Part shown: piece after piece, positions 12,235 through 24,093 of the stretch | Numbering within the stretch: position 1 is the stretch's first letter | How the letters are laid out: each line of letters begins with the position of its first letter | NCBI GenBank assembly: GCA_009823505.1 | Contig: VZQC01000544.1 | Location: forward strand, 2,690,717 to 2,754,716 | Reading direction: 5' to 3' | Length of the DNA: 64,000 bases | Source of the DNA: Rhizomys pruinosus | Lineage: Eukaryota; Chordata; Mammalia; Rodentia; Spalacidae | Notes under the pieces: generated by a model | The model's input: only the letters and a program-made list of their open reading frames with translations | What the model was told of the DNA's origin: nothing | Database searches by the model: none | Made by a program: the position numbers and the translations under genes

Positions 12235-12840
12235 TACAGTACTATTTCTCCTACAGCCAGGATTCACTCATCCAGAAACTAAGCAATGAAAAATGTAAAT
12301 GGTTCCACTGACTATCACCACTAGTAACCCACCAGGAAACTTTACGCTTCCTGTCCTGTGACCTTAAGCTCCACTGGCTTAGAGGTTGTGGTTCCAGAAG
12401 TGAGAATGCTTCTGCCGGGAGACGCAACAAACATTCCATTGAACTAGAAGCTAAGACTTCTCCACGGCCACTTTGGGCTTCTGACGGCTAAGAAAGAATA
12501 ACCATGTATGATGGGTAATTGAGCCAAACTACCAGGGGAAAATTGGACTACTTCTCCACAATGGAGGTAAGGAAGCTCCTGCCTGGAATGCAGGAGATTG
12601 TTTAGGGCCTCTCTTGATATCATCATGTCCTATGATTAAGGTCAATGGGAAAGTGCAACAATTCAACTCAGGTGAGATGACAAATGGCCAGACCCTTCAT
12701 GGATGAAGATATGGATCACCCCTCCAGGGAAAGAGCCAAGTCTGATTGATAAAGAGCTTCCTGAGAGTGTAGGATACAGGCTGGGTAGTAGAGAAAGGTA
12801 GTTGTAAATACTATGTACAGTCATGAAATCAAGTACAGAG
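12235..12840 (+). pseudogene. ERVL-type pol remnant with dUTPase-like region
   Basis: Long collinear resemblance at DNA level to the 3' part of ERVL pol, where a dUTPase domain follows integrase. Landmarks are 'cggccactttgggcttctga', 'ctaccaggggaaaattggac', 'ctccacaatggaggtaagga', 'gtcctatgattaaggtcaat' and 'gcccagaccc'-like 'ggccagacccttcatgga'. All frames carry stops and indels, so it is non-coding. No flanking LTR identified with confidence. ERVL is an ancient, env-less mammalian endogenous retrovirus family. Confidence 0.78.
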
Positions 12841-13108
12841 ACCTTCTGTGCTGTCAGCTCCCAGTGGGCCCCTCTTACCCAATGTGGATATGTTCCTCTT
12901 GTTCTGCAGCATTTGTACATAATAAAACAATGCAGTGGAGACAGCCCTAGAAGAATTATAGTTGGCATGAGTGAGTGCTTCTGTCCAAATCTGTTAAGCC
13001 ATATTCATGCAGAGATTTGTGTTTTCTTTCCTCTATTTCTTTATCAGGTTATGTAAAATCATTTGAGATAATAATAGTGGTTTGGTGTTGTACATTTTAG
13101 GGTATTTT
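12841..13108 (+). other. Flank of the ERVL remnant
   Basis: Possibly ERVL 3' untranslated or LTR sequence: AATAAA at ~12921-12926. No terminus resolved. Confidence 0.3.
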
Positions 13109-13266
13109 CAATTTTTTATTGTTTATAATTTCATATATGAGCATTATTCCCATCCCTTCCTGTCCCCCCACCAACTCCTCTCATGTTCCCCAACTAACTC
13201 TCAATTTCTTATCGTCTTTGATTATTAATGTTACATATACATATATTTTATATATACATATGTATT

Positions 13267-13301
<35 letters not shown>

Positions 13302-13790
13302 GACCCCATTCAGTGGTGCTGATGTGTGGATGTGTTTAACCTTGTCCACTTGGAATTAGATAATCTCTCAGGGAGCTAGTCCTAAAGAAAACTGATTTTT
13401 CTCTTCCCCAGCACCCACTGATTCCCCATAGCTCTTCATCTTGAAATGTGACTCTGAATTTTCCCCATCCACCTTGGCATGTCAACTGGTTTCACCACTA
13501 TGAAGATCTCTTTAAACTATCATACTGTGGAGATTTCAATGGTGCAGCATCCCTAACATAGCCATACTGCATTAACTAGCCCTGAGTGTCTTGTTCCTCT
13601 GACTCTCACATTCTTTCTGCCTTCTCTTTCTCTGTTCCCTGAGCCTTAGGTGTGAAGATTGTATTCTAGATGTGTCACTTGGGGCTGGGCACCTTGCAGT
13701 CACTTATTCTCTGCATTTGACCAGTTGTGGAACTTTGTAATTGTCTGTTACAAGAAGTTTCTTTAATGAGTAGTGAGAAAAAAATGACAT
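13109..13790 (-). mobile_element. Old rodent L1 3' UTR (antisense)
   Basis: Matches in order the block at 42240-43020. Both have 'ctcttcccc(ag)cacccactg', 'gaccttaggtgtgaag'-like 'ccctgagccttaggtgtgaa', 'ttgcagtcacttattctctg', and C-rich stretches at the 3' end. I recognise this as 3'-UTR sequence of an older rodent L1 group. Confidence 0.55.
13269..13300 (+). repeat. (CA)n microsatellite
   Basis: About 16 CA units inside the antisense L1 3' UTR, preceded by TATA/TATG-rich sequence. Confidence 0.97.
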
Positions 13791-16594
13791 TGGTCTAGGG
13801 AAGTGATAGTAATAGGTTCTTCTCCAGGGGGTATGACTTTCAAACCATGTTTACTTAGCTATGTTTACAGTATCATGCATGCGTTTCCCGCCATTGAACT
13901 GGCCTTAAGTTCAATTAGATAGCTGTTGATTACCCTCAAGGTAAAAGTGTCACTACTGTACTAATAGAATTTGCTAGGCTTTGCAGCTGAGGAGGATCGT
14001 TGATTGGTTTTCTCCCTTGGCAGTTTGAATAGAATCTTTGATACTATGAGAACTTGTCCTCAGGGAAGAGACGTTCAGTTCCATTACAGCTCAATCTGAA
14101 TCCTGTGGCCAAAGTATGTCACGCCTTCAAAAAAATGGGTGAGGAGGAAACAATGGCTGTGGCAATAGCCTGTATTATTTTGGGAGTCTTTTGAAATACT
14201 CTGGCCAACAAATTGAAGAAAGGTTTCCCTTGCCTGGCACTATGACTTTTGAATACAGCCTTTGACTGTGCACATATACTCACATATATATTATATTTGT
14301 ATTTTCAGTAGGCTTATTAAATACTACATTTCCCTTTGGATGAGACACCAAAAGACTAAGCATTCCTCAAGGGACCTTATCGCCTATTCTAAAATATATA
14401 ATGCATTTGCGGATGTACATGGGATAATTATATAATGTTAGGTAGCAGTATGACCTTGTTATTACTCTTGTAAGTTAAATATGACATAAGGAGACATGAC
14501 ATTAATAACTAAGTATTACCAACAATCTTCATATCCTTGTTTGTAAACAAAATATCTGTAGCAGTATAAATTGGAGAGGGAAATTATACAAGGGTTAAAT
14601 AACGGAAGTTGTTTGTGCTACTAACACTGAAATTTCTTAAGAGAATTTAAGCCACTGCTTCAGCAAGAGAGAATATGGATATACAAGTGGCCATGAACAT
14701 AGTGATAATGGTTTTCACAATCCCCCATAGACCACTCTCTTTATTCCTTACCTGGGAATATCACAGAATGAATATTAACAAAGGGACCTAGATTCTTCAT
14801 CTTTTTCAACTTTAGCATGGCCTCTTCTTCTATTAACAGGGTTAGTCTGAGGACTAATTATGAAAGTTCTATGGATATTCAGAGACAGATGATTATCTGC
14901 CCTGCTTTTACCTTCTTTAAAGAAAGTTGATTCAGTTCTAGTGTTCATCTTTGTTGGCATCTGTTAGACACCTATATGAGTCTAGCTGCTGTATCATAAT
15001 ATCAAACTACTGGCAAATTGAAGTTTTAATGTGAAACCAAAATCTCTGCCAAGTACAGGCAGTGGTAATGAATCGAACCAGTAAAATTCTGTGTTGGGAT
15101 TAAGAGTCATGCTTCCTCAGGGAGTACATTAAAATCTCCTGGTGTTGAGCTCATCTCGCACTCTAGATAAACCTGAACTGTATAATCTTCCAGCTTCATT
15201 TCAATAATAAATTCTTTTTTGTTTAATAAGAATTAAAAGTGTCATGTGATTCAAGGAGTTCTGAATTTAGTGTTTCTGTAAAGATTGTTTGCCTGGTAAG
15301 AATGTATATGGTAATCAATAGTTTAAAAAAACTGAAAAGAAATATATCCTTAGATGAAGCTGCTTTATGTGGTATTTAGAGAATCTGCCTCCTCAATACA
15401 TGGCATCTACAGAGCGGCAAGTATTTCAGGGTTCTTGCTGTCACCATAACATAGAACTTGACATTACTAAGCATCAACAGATATTTCACTAAATTGACTG
15501 AATAAAGTCTGAAAATTTTATATTGGGAAATGTTCTAATATCCCCCTATTGGGAGATAATTCACTTCCAACTCCAATTCCACTACCATAACAGAACACAC
15601 ACATGGGAATGAGGTATTCTTAGATTATCAAATTTGTAATATCAGTTAAACTGTATTTTTGAGATATTTGCCTACAGAGCCCTAGAGCTGACTTGCCATA
15701 TCTCTTGATTTGAGGATCTGAGAGCCAGCAAGAATCTTCCTTCAGCAACTAAGATCTCAGCTGTAGCAAGTAGTAGAGTGCTTAATGGGATACAAATGAA
15801 ACAGTGTGTAGACGTAGCTTCTCAGATTCATAGAGGCTGAGAGGCTAGAAAGCGGCCTGCTAATACTAATTCAAAATACATGCTAATGTGTTAATTCATG
15901 TCAAAGATAAGTTTGCCTTTGTAAACAACTCTTCTCTCCCAGTAAATAGGTTTGAAGAGATCAGTCTGAGAGCAATGAGACTCCAGGATTTGAGTACTCC
16001 TAAATGAAGGGGCCTATTTAGATAATTATGGGGCCAACTTGTGAATGTGTTGCTGGAAGCTGGAAATGAATACTCCCTTGTGCTAAAGGACCAGCAGATG
16101 ATGGTTTCAGACAACTTCAGCCCTGTGTATGAAGAGCCCACACTTCCCTGGATAAGCAGCCCAACTGTTAGGTCTATTTAATAATTAGAAAAGCCACATG
16201 TGGTCAGAGCTGACAAGGAAAGTAGGGAGTAAGGGAGGGGTGTTTTTCTCATCCCTTTAGCCAGGAATGTTGATGTATCTGTATGTTCTGTGTTGGGAGC
16301 CAGACTCATGTTCTGAGGCATTGGAGGAACCCACTCCAGTATCTCTGAAATTCCAGTTCATCATATAGCCTTCTAATTCAGTTTTGTTTAGAAGCTTTTA
16401 AAAGAAATAAAGTAAATAAAAAAATCTATATAGGATTTGGTATTTCCTAGAAAACTACATTTAGAATATATGAAAAAAAGAAAATTAATGGATTAGCAAT
16501 GCCTGCTTGGTAGCATATTTAATCAGTTCTTCCTTAATAATGTTATATTCTCTCTTCCTCTCTAGTTATTTCAATTTTACTCAATATCCCCCCC
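13791..16594. other. Anonymous sequence, possibly single-copy
   Basis: No open frame above ~80 codons, no recognised repeat apart from possible L1 remnants at the left edge, no CpG island. The longest repeat-free block so far. Confidence 0.5.
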
Positions 16595-16744
16595 CCTTTT
16601 TTGGTGTTTTTGAGACAGGGTCTCCCTGTAGCCCCAGCTGGCCTGGAACTCACTCTGTAGACCAAGCTGGTCTTGAACCCACAGAGATCCACCTGCCTCT
16701 GCCTCCCAAGTGCTAGGATTAAAGGCATGTGCCACCACGCCCAG
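16595..16744 (-). mobile_element. B1 SINE, complete
   Basis: Antisense B1 from 'ttttttggtgtttttgagac' to 'gccaccacgcccagc'. Short direct repeats 'ctcaatat' (16580-16587 and 16745-16752) flank it. A C-run lies beside the left repeat. Confidence 0.95.
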
Positions 16745-16925
16745 CTCAATATTTTTTATGACTCCATAAATGTATATGTATAACAGCTTGTTTCAGATGT
16801 AGAATTAAGAAAAATTTATCAATGTTGCCCAAATGTAGATCTTAAGTTTCTGAATGAAAAGTTAATTTTTAATAAGCCTCTGGCCATTAAATAAAAAAAT
16901 CACCAATTATTTTAACATTTGTTAA

Positions 16926-17062
16926 AGCTAGAAGAGGGCATCTAATCCCCTGGAACTAGAGTTAAAGACAAGTGTTAGTCACTATGTGGGTGTTGGGAAC
17001 CAAACTCAGGTCCTCTGAAAGAGCAACAAGCCCTCTTAGACAGCAAGCCATCTCTCTGGCTC
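16926..17062 (-). mobile_element. B2-related SINE, partial
   Basis: Antisense head: 'agccatctctctggctc', 'caggtcctctgaaagagcaa', 'atgtgggtgttgggaac', 'cccctggaactagagtta'. The tail half is missing and divergence is high. Confidence 0.85.
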
Positions 17063-17477
17063 ATATTTTTGCCATTTTTTTCAAGCAGAATAATGAACAT
17101 TTTCTTCTATATTATTTCTCTAAATATATTTGCATGATGAATTGCTACACTACAGAAAGTAGAATATCTCATTCTGTTAAAACAGCCAGGCATGTTTACT
17201 GTTCTTGATAAAATATTTGTGCTTGCTTTGCTCATGATTTCTCTCCTATTGGTAAAATCCACTGAATGAGCAAGCATCCTTCTAGGACCATTTGAATACC
17301 GTAATGGGACTTGGGACAAGGGAACCTGACAGAAAAACCTGTGGTTACTTTGTATATTCCTGTTGCTATAAATGGTGATGTGTCCTTATCTGAGGTTCTA
17401 GAGTCTGGTATTCTTCTGCCAAATTTATAAGACTGTGGCAAATTAACTTGGTATCATTAAAAAATCAATTGAATCTC
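17063..17477. other. Anonymous sequence
   Basis: No gene or named repeat. A degenerate 15-bp target duplication for the next SINE lies at its right end. Confidence 0.45.
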
Positions 17478-17730
17478 GGGGCTGGAGAGATGGCCTAGCA
17501 GTTAAGAGCCCGACCGCTCTTACAGAGGACCCGGATTCGATCCCCAGCACCCACATGGCGGCCGAGAACCGTCTGAAACTCCAATTCCAGGAGAACTCCA
17601 GTTCCAGGGGAATCCGATACCCTCTTCTGACCTCCACGGCGTTGCACGACAGGGGTGCACAAACTTGCATGCAGACAGTACATTCATACACATACAGAAA
17701 TAAATAAAATTAATAAAAAAATTAAAAAAA
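17478..17730 (+). mobile_element. B2 SINE, complete
   Basis: Head 'ggggctggagagatggccta', box A 'tagcagttaagagcc', box B 'gattcgatccccagcac', then the internal block 'gaactccagttccagggg' and the tail 'cattcatacacatacagaaa'. Near-matching flanks 'aatcaattgaatctc' and 'aattaattggatctc'. Young-looking. Confidence 0.96.
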
Positions 17731-18334
17731 ATTAATTGGATCTCTATTTCATACAAAGCATCTTGATCATGTTTAGATCCCTTTCCCTATCTGTGCCCTC
17801 CAAAATTCCACACACACACACACATGGAAATTCATGCATTCTGTAGTATGTTAAGGCATATTGAGTCAGTTAACTTAGAATCTTGTAAATAGGGTAAAAA
17901 ATTTTTCAGATTCTTTGTGATTCTTGAAAAATAACAAACATATCTAATCCATAACTAAAAATGGTTGATTTATTTAACAAATGTTATGTAACTAGTATAT
18001 GTGACCTTATACTTGGGTAATCTAGGTAGAAGGCATGAATGAAAATGAAATGCAGTGGGAGAGAGGAGTAAGAATAGTCCAATCCACCTGAATCAAGGTG
18101 GCAATATTCTAATAATTAAAGTAGGTAAGAAGAATATACACCTCTATCAAATAGTATGCCAAAGAGAAGAAAGATATCTAGACAAAAAAAAAAAAAAAAA
18201 AAAAAGGAAAAATCTCAAGGTGTGGTCTGTTTGGGAACTGCAAGTTGTTCAGCATGACTGAGATTTTTATTCTTGTGTTTTTACTAGTGTGCATCCATTG
18301 TACAAAGCAGCAGGTTTCATGATGTCTTAATTCA
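17731..18334. other. Anonymous sequence with short simple repeats
   Basis: Contains a short CA run (~17808-17823) and a pure A-tract (18185-18205). The A-tract could be the tail of a retrocopy, but I recognise no body upstream. Confidence 0.5.
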
Positions 18335-18825
18335 AGTTAATTTAAGTATATCATGTTCTTTGATCATACTCATACATGTGATCCTCCCCTGTTCCTTTAC
18401 TACCTTGGATTCTCTTCCTATTCCCTAATTGTCTCCCTTCTATTTTATGTCATATGTATGTATGTATTAATGTATATATATGTATATATACATATATAGT
18501 GTGCGTGTGTATATATATAAACTTCATCTTTCATATATGAAAATATATTTATCTTTCTAAATATGGTTTATTTTACTTAATAGGATAACTCGTTGCATGC
18601 ATTTTCCTGCAAATGGCAAAATTTCATTCATCTTAATGGCTCAACAAAATTCCATATTCTTTACTCTTCTGTTGATGGACACACCTAAGCTGATTCTGTA
18701 TTTTGCCTGTTTTGAGTTATGCTGTGACAAACATGGATGTGCTACTTTATCGCTGTGATACACTAAGAGTCTCTTGGGTATATTCCAAGAAGTCATATGG
18801 CTGAGTCATATGGTAATTCCGATTT
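18335..18825 (-). pseudogene. Old L1 ORF2 end and 3' UTR (antisense)
   Basis: Antisense L1 order: 3'-UTR C-rich lines ('cctattccctaattgtctcc'), TATG/TATA-rich tract (18460-18520), then ORF2 end landmarks ('gcattttcctgcaaatggca', 'ttgatggacacacctaagct', 'aaacatggatgtgct', 'tcttgggtatattccaagaa'). Highly diverged, no frame left. Confidence 0.75.
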
Positions 18826-18934
18826 TACTTTAAAAATGTTTTTATTGATCTTTTGAGAATTTTATCCAGTGTATTTTTATCATATTCTGTTGCCCTCCCC
18901 AATTTCCAACCCATTTAACTACCCTCCCTGACTT

Positions 18935-19128
18935 AATGTCTGTTTTATTTTTTAATTTATTTATTTGTACTCTATGTGTATGAGTGTCTTGTCTTCATTT
19001 ATGTAAGTGCACCATGTGCATGCAGTCCCCACAGGAGACAGAAGAGCACATTGGATTCCCTGAAACTGGACTCACAGATAGTTGTTAGCTGCCATGTGGA
19101 TGCTGGGAACTAAACCCAGATTCTTGCC
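18935..19128 (-). mobile_element. B3/B2-like SINE
   Basis: Antisense: 'atgtgtatgagtgtcttgtc', 'gtaagtgcaccatgtgcatg', 'ctgccatgtggatgctggga'. The head is degraded. It sits inside L1 3'-UTR sequence. Confidence 0.75.
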
Positions 19129-19133
19129 ATCCA

Positions 19134-19400
19134 CAATGGTCCCTGAGCCATGGTTTGTTAAGAATTAACATAGGACACATATCCAGGGGCATGTACTCTG
19201 CAGTCTTGTTCTCTACATTTTGGGCTGTTGCAGCTTTCTGTGTTATGATTATCTGTTGTATGGGAAAGCTTCACTGGTGAGAGTCAAGAAGTGTATTAAT
19301 ATTCTCTCTTCCTCCTGTTCCACAATGTTCCCTGAACCTTAGGTGTAGAAGTTGTGTTGTAGATATGTCACGTAGCACTGGGCATCTCAAAGAAATCTGT
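19134..19400 (-). mobile_element. Old L1 3'-UTR fragment
   Basis: 'ccctgagccatggtttgtta' and 'gttccctgaaccttaggtgt' correspond to the 13620 and 42710 L1 blocks. It abuts an oppositely oriented ORF1 piece. Confidence 0.5.
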
Positions 19401-19402
19401 AA

Positions 19403-19965
19403 TAGTCTCCAGGACATGAATTTTAAAAGGACTATCATAAACATGATCAAAGAATTCAAGGAATTTAAAGAACACACAAACAAATCAAAGAACTAAAAGA
19501 AAATAACAATAAACTTAAAGAATACAATGGTAAACTTTGGAATGAATTTGAAAAAGATATGGAAATACTGAAGAAAACTTAGGCTGAAATGAAAAAGGAA
19601 ATGGAACACTCAATCAGTCATCTGGAAAGGACAAGAGAAAGCCTCTGTAACAGAATAAAAGAAATAGAAAATAGAATATCAAGAATGGAAGATAACATAG
19701 AAGAATTGGACTGCTCAAGCAAAGATTATGAAAAAATTTTTAAAAACACAGGCATGGAATAATCAGGAAATGTTGGACACCATGAAAAGACCAAACCTGC
19801 CATCAGAGGTATAGAGGAAGGAGAAGAATCCCAGGATAATGGTATTGACCAGATCTTCAACAGCAAATGAACCTAACAGACATCTACTGAATATTCCACC
19901 CAAGCACCAAAGAATATACTTTCTATTCAACACCCCATGGAACTTTCTCCAAAATTGACCACATA
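19403..19965 (+). pseudogene. L1 ORF1-ORF2 deletion fusion
   Basis: Reads as L1 ORF1: a coiled-coil-rich Lys/Glu stretch (19430-19740, e.g. 'caaagaactaaaagaaaata'), then the junction before the RNA-binding domain ('gaaaagaccaaacctgccat', 'cagaggtatagaggaaggag'). At ~19866 it switches to the ORF2 endonuclease near its C-terminal part (frame with DIY, HPSTKEYTF, HGTFSKIDHIL). Normally more than 1 kb lies between them. Multiple stops. Confidence 0.75.
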
Positions 19966-20002
19966 TTGGCCTTGTCTTTGGGGTATTTTCTTGATGGTTG
20001 AA

Positions 20003-20180
20003 TGATGTGGGAGGGCCCAGCCCACTGTGGGTGATACCACTGTATTATATAAGAAAGGAGGCTGACCGACCATCAGGACTGCCTGCCAAGGCTGGACATG
20101 CCATGGCACAGTCTAGAGCACCACATCAAGCTGTTGTGACTCAGCCTCCAGAGATGAAGGAGCTGGGGCCTTAGTGGTCT
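20003..20180 (+). mobile_element. MaLR-type LTR fragment
   Basis: 'tgatgtgggagggcccagcc', 'ccactgtgggtgataccact' and TATA-like 'tatataagaaaggaggctga' match the reverse complement of the LTRs at 30974 and 32579 through U3 and the TATA region. Truncated on both sides. Confidence 0.7.
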
Positions 20181-21599
20181 TATTTTAAGAAAGTTAATAG
20201 GAAACCCTTCATAGACATTCACTTGGGGAAATCCAAAGTCACAAAGTCTTTTTATTCCAACCTCATCTTTGGCCAACTTTTGACTCTCAATACAATAATC
20301 AACTTCTTGGAGCTCCCCTTTCTTCTATTTTTTTAGCGGCCTATCTGGACCACCACAGTACACTTTCCATGCTAATTGACTTTTCCAGCTCTAACTCATC
20401 CTTTCAACTCTGTGTAGGCTTAATCCTCCTGGAACTTCACTGTTCCACTACAGATAGAAGTACTATGAAGTATAGTTCATAGACGTTTGCAAGGCTGTAT
20501 GAGAATTTTCTCTTTATTTGATGGTGTGTGTCAAGCTCTGAATTCCTTGCACCTAGGTCAATCTGCCTTTGTATCTCAATTATCTCTAAATAATAAGCAG
20601 TTTGAATATTTACTAAGCACAACTGGAGTCATAGTCTATCTTGTTAACCATCATCACATCCCTGCCCCAAGGACTTCTTAAACATTCCTTGAAGATCCCC
20701 ATTTTTTAGCCCTCTCTTAGGGAATTAATGGTTATCTTTTCAAGAAATGATAACTAAACCATTATTTTCTTCTTCTTGTTTTGAAAAGTAAAAATTCACT
20801 CTGGATAATTTGAGTTCCTGTTGATCCTGACTACAGTTCCAATGACTTAAAAATAGAATTATGTAAACTAGCAAGAGAATTAATCTCAGTTTTTTGTGTT
20901 TTCTGATAGTTCAATTGCCATGGAAACTGTTTTTCTCCACTGTTAGTTCATTAAGGGTTTTTTTTTCCCCTTGACTAATTTGGAGAATATCCACTATCCA
21001 CAGTAGACTGCCACATGGGAAAGACCATTTTTGACATCTCCTTCCTTTTGTTAAGCTCTGAACCAAACAAAAGAGCAGGAATCCAGTGATAGAACACACC
21101 CATGTTAGTTATCAATGATTATAGCAAGCAATCCATTTGAATTTAAAAAACCTTTGATGGAGCATATGCATCAATTAGGGACATGAAAAAATTAAATAAA
21201 AATTATTGTGATAGGTTTCATCTAATCCAGGCATTTAGGTTATGATCTTGGTTCATAGGTACAAGAACCACATCTTTTCAAAAGGAAAGAATACGTGGTC
21301 CCTGGTTTTAACTAGGGATGTGAATTCTCTGCCACTTGGGAGTATATTAGCAAGAACGAAGGTGAGGCAAATCCTTCCTATAGATTACTGAAGTTACATA
21401 TTCAGGTAATTTGAGGAGACTTTTCCCCTTGAGATCTCAAAGTGCTACAATAGAAGTCATAGAAGCATGTTATAAATTCTCATGTGATTCTGATCAGGGC
21501 AGCTATGATAGAGAATTCACTTGGAAACCTTATGGATAACTCTGGATATCATGGCTATAGGTAAATTTCTTAGCAAAGGAATTTGAAATTCTTATTCAT
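20181..21599. other. Anonymous sequence
   Basis: No gene or nameable repeat. Short frames only. Confidence 0.5.
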
Positions 21600-21887
21600 C
21601 TTGTTTTATGAGAAAGGATCAACAAGAACTCAAGGAGTGCTAGAGTTGGTAGATGTACTTTTAGTTCTTTGCAAATTCTCCACACTGATTTCCACAGTGG
21701 CTGCACCTGTTTGCAGGAACACTAGCATGAATGCAAGGTCCCTCTCCCAGCGCAACTCCCTTGCTTACATCTTCCCAGCATTTGTTCAGTTGTTTTCCTG
21801 ATCTTAGCCATTCCAACAGGGTTATACGGAATCTCAAAGTAGTTTTAATTTGTATTTCCCTAATTGTTAAGGATATGAACACTTTTA

Positions 21888-21993
21888 TATATTTTTTGGT
21901 CTTTTCAAAACAGGCTCTCCATGTAGCCCCAGCTGTCCTGGAACTTGCTATGTAGACCAGGCCAGCCTTGAACTCACAGAGATCTTCCTGCCT
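21888..21993 (-). mobile_element. B1 SINE, 5'-truncated
   Basis: Antisense B1 from a T-rich end to 'gatcttcctgcct', without the head. A perfect 19-bp target duplication 'aaggatatgaacactttta' (21869-21887 and 21994-22012) shows that it inserted already truncated. Confidence 0.97.
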
Positions 21994-22116
21994 AAGGATA
22001 TGAACACTTTTAAAGATGTTGCTTACCCATTATTAACTTTTCTTTTGAGAACTCTTTGCTCAGATCTACAGCCCATTTTTAATTGGGTCTTTTGTTTTTC
22101 TTATTTTTTGTTTTTT

Positions 22117-22372
22117 GGTTTTTTTTAATTTTTTTATTAATTTTTATTTATTTCTGTATGTGTATGAATGTACTGCCTGCATGCAAGTCTGTGCACCCGT
22201 GTGGTGCAATGCCGCGGAGTTCAGAAGAGGGTCTCGAATTCCCCTGGAACTGGAGTTCTCCTGGAATCAGAGTTTCAGACGGTTCTCGGCCGCCATGTGG
22301 GTGCTGGGGATCGAACCCGGGTCCTCTGTAAGAGCGGTTGGCGCTCTTAACCACTAGGCCATCTCTCCAGCC
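22117..22372 (-). mobile_element. B2 SINE, complete
   Basis: Antisense B2 from the tail 'tttctgtatgtgtatgaatg' to the head 'ggccatctctccagcc'. Perfect 17-bp duplication 'cttattttttgtttttt' (22100-22116 and 22373-22389). Intact A and B boxes. Young. Confidence 0.97.
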
Positions 22373-22720
22373 CTTATTTTTTGTTTTTTTAAGTGCTTTG
22401 TATGTTCCAGACATAAATCCTCCCTCAGATGTATAGTTGGCAAATACTCTATCCTGCTCTATGAACTTCCTCTTCACTAGGTTGATTGTTTCCTTTGCTG
22501 TACAGAATCTTTTTTGTTTAATAAGGTCTTACTTGTCAATTACTGGCCTTAATTCTTGAGAAAATCGGTTCCTATTCAGAAAGTCATTTATCGCTTCCAT
22601 AGCTTGGTGGGTACTACCTATCTTTTCTTCTAGCAGTTTCGACATTTGAAGTTTCACATGGAGCTCTTTGATGTACTTGGAGTTGATTTATTCAAACTGA
22701 TTTTAAATATGGTCATTTGA

Positions 22721-23794
22721 CTTTGAGGAACTTCAACATGCCATGGAGAAAAACATAAGGAAGCTGCATTTGCAGAGCTGAAGAAATGGATTCAAGAGGG
22801 AAGACTCTTTCCAAACAAGCCCTGAATTATAGTGACACCGGCCACTTTGGAAGGATAGGCTCAATAGAACAGTTGTATAAGTGAAAAATAGGCATAACAT
22901 GGAACGTGCAAGGACGGACCAACTCCAGTATTTGGGGTCAATACTGCAGGACATAGGACAAACAGCTTATCTGCTTTAGAGATCACCTAGGAGACATAAA
23001 TCTGAGTGTGTTTCTGAGAGTGTTTTCAAAGAGGTTTAACTAAATGGGGAAGATTCATCCTGAATGAGCTCAGCACTCACCCAAGGGCTGGGATCCTAGA
23101 CTGAACCAAAAGAAAAAGGAAAAAAAAATGTCTACTTCTCCCAGAAGGAAGCCAAGTGCACAATAGCATTCATCTCTCTCTGCTTCCTGACTGTGGACAC
23201 AAGATGGCCAGTGACTCCACCCTCCTGCTGCCATGCCTTCCCCACTACAATCACCTGCATCCCCCTTAGTCCTCAGTCCCATTCACAAACAGATATGTAT
23301 TTCCACCAATGTTTACTCTGATGAAATAATTTATTAAGCTTCCTTATGGAGCACTGGGTGAGAGGTCATGGGCAGGAGTGTGGCTGGCCTTAAAGCAGGC
23401 ATGCTTGAAGGTCTCCACCCAGCATGCACGATGGCTTCCTCATAACTACATAGATGAAGACCCTTCCCCCAGTTCTCCCTGCCTTTATACTGGAGGCCAT
23501 ATGCAATTAGGGGAGATTACGTCTCCCTGAAGTGAGACTTCAGAATATATGGTGAAGTTTTATTGAGCTGTTCACTTAATGTCCTCTGTCTTTCTTCTGA
23601 AATTACCATAATTTCTATTTTGCTGCTTATGATTTGGTATGCTGGGATTAGTTATTGAAGAAATCAGAGTCACTGAGTTCACCTGTGCTTCAGGGTTGGG
23701 ACTGAATAAAAACAGATGTCATCTACACGGAAATCACATTCTTAGGTCAACTTTCATGTTGTATCTTTAGGCAACCAAGACAATAGCTTCTTCT
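22721..23794. other. Anonymous sequence
   Basis: No gene or named repeat. Mixed composition. The right edge carries the target-site copy for the SINE at 23795. Confidence 0.5.
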
Positions 23795-23862
23795 TTTTTT
23801 TTTTTTTTTTTTTGCGGGGTTCTTATCCTCAGCCTTTAACCGCTGCGCTATTCCCCCAGCCT
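23795..23862 (-). mobile_element. Very short tRNA-like SINE
   Basis: Minus strand: 'ggctgggggaatagcgcagc', then 'ggttaaaggctgaggataag', 'aaccccgc' and a ~17-base A-tail. The box-A-like 'tagcgcagcggttaaagg' is clear. The body is only ~49 bases. A perfect 16-bp duplication 'gacaatagcttcttct' (23779-23794 and 23863-23878) proves insertion by target-primed retrotransposition. The head resembles ID/B2 heads but does not match ID or B2 beyond box A. Confidence 0.88.
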
Positions 23863-24040
23863 GACAATAGCTTCTTCTAAGTCATATCACACTGGGTCTG
23901 AGGACTAACAATTCTAGATTAAAGTACATTAAATAAGTGATGGGGGCAGAGATTATAAGTAGTTCATCAGTTTTCATGATGTTTTTCCTACCCCCCTGGC
24001 TGACACTTCATTTTCTAGGCTTTCTTGTAGCTACGTAACA

Positions 24041-24089
<49 letters not shown>
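24041..24089 (+). repeat. (CA)n microsatellite
   Basis: About 24 pure CA units, followed by TG/TA-rich sequence. Confidence 0.98.

Positions 24090-24093
<4 letters not shown>

Larger units (their letters stand above)
21600..22720 (-). pseudogene. L1 ORF2 C-terminal region (antisense), host of B1 and B2
   Basis: Antisense ORF2 landmarks: 'ctccacactgatttccacag', 'gatcttagccattccaacag', 'ccctaattgttaaggat', 'ttcctcttcactaggttgat', 'gatgtacttggagttgattt'. Interrupted by a B1 (21888) and a B2 (22117). Stops throughout. Confidence 0.85.

Noticed and set aside
17478..17560. tRNA gene from A and B boxes
   Set aside because: The boxes belong to B2 SINE heads, and the sequence continues into the B2 body and tail. 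The same applies to other B2 and ID copies.
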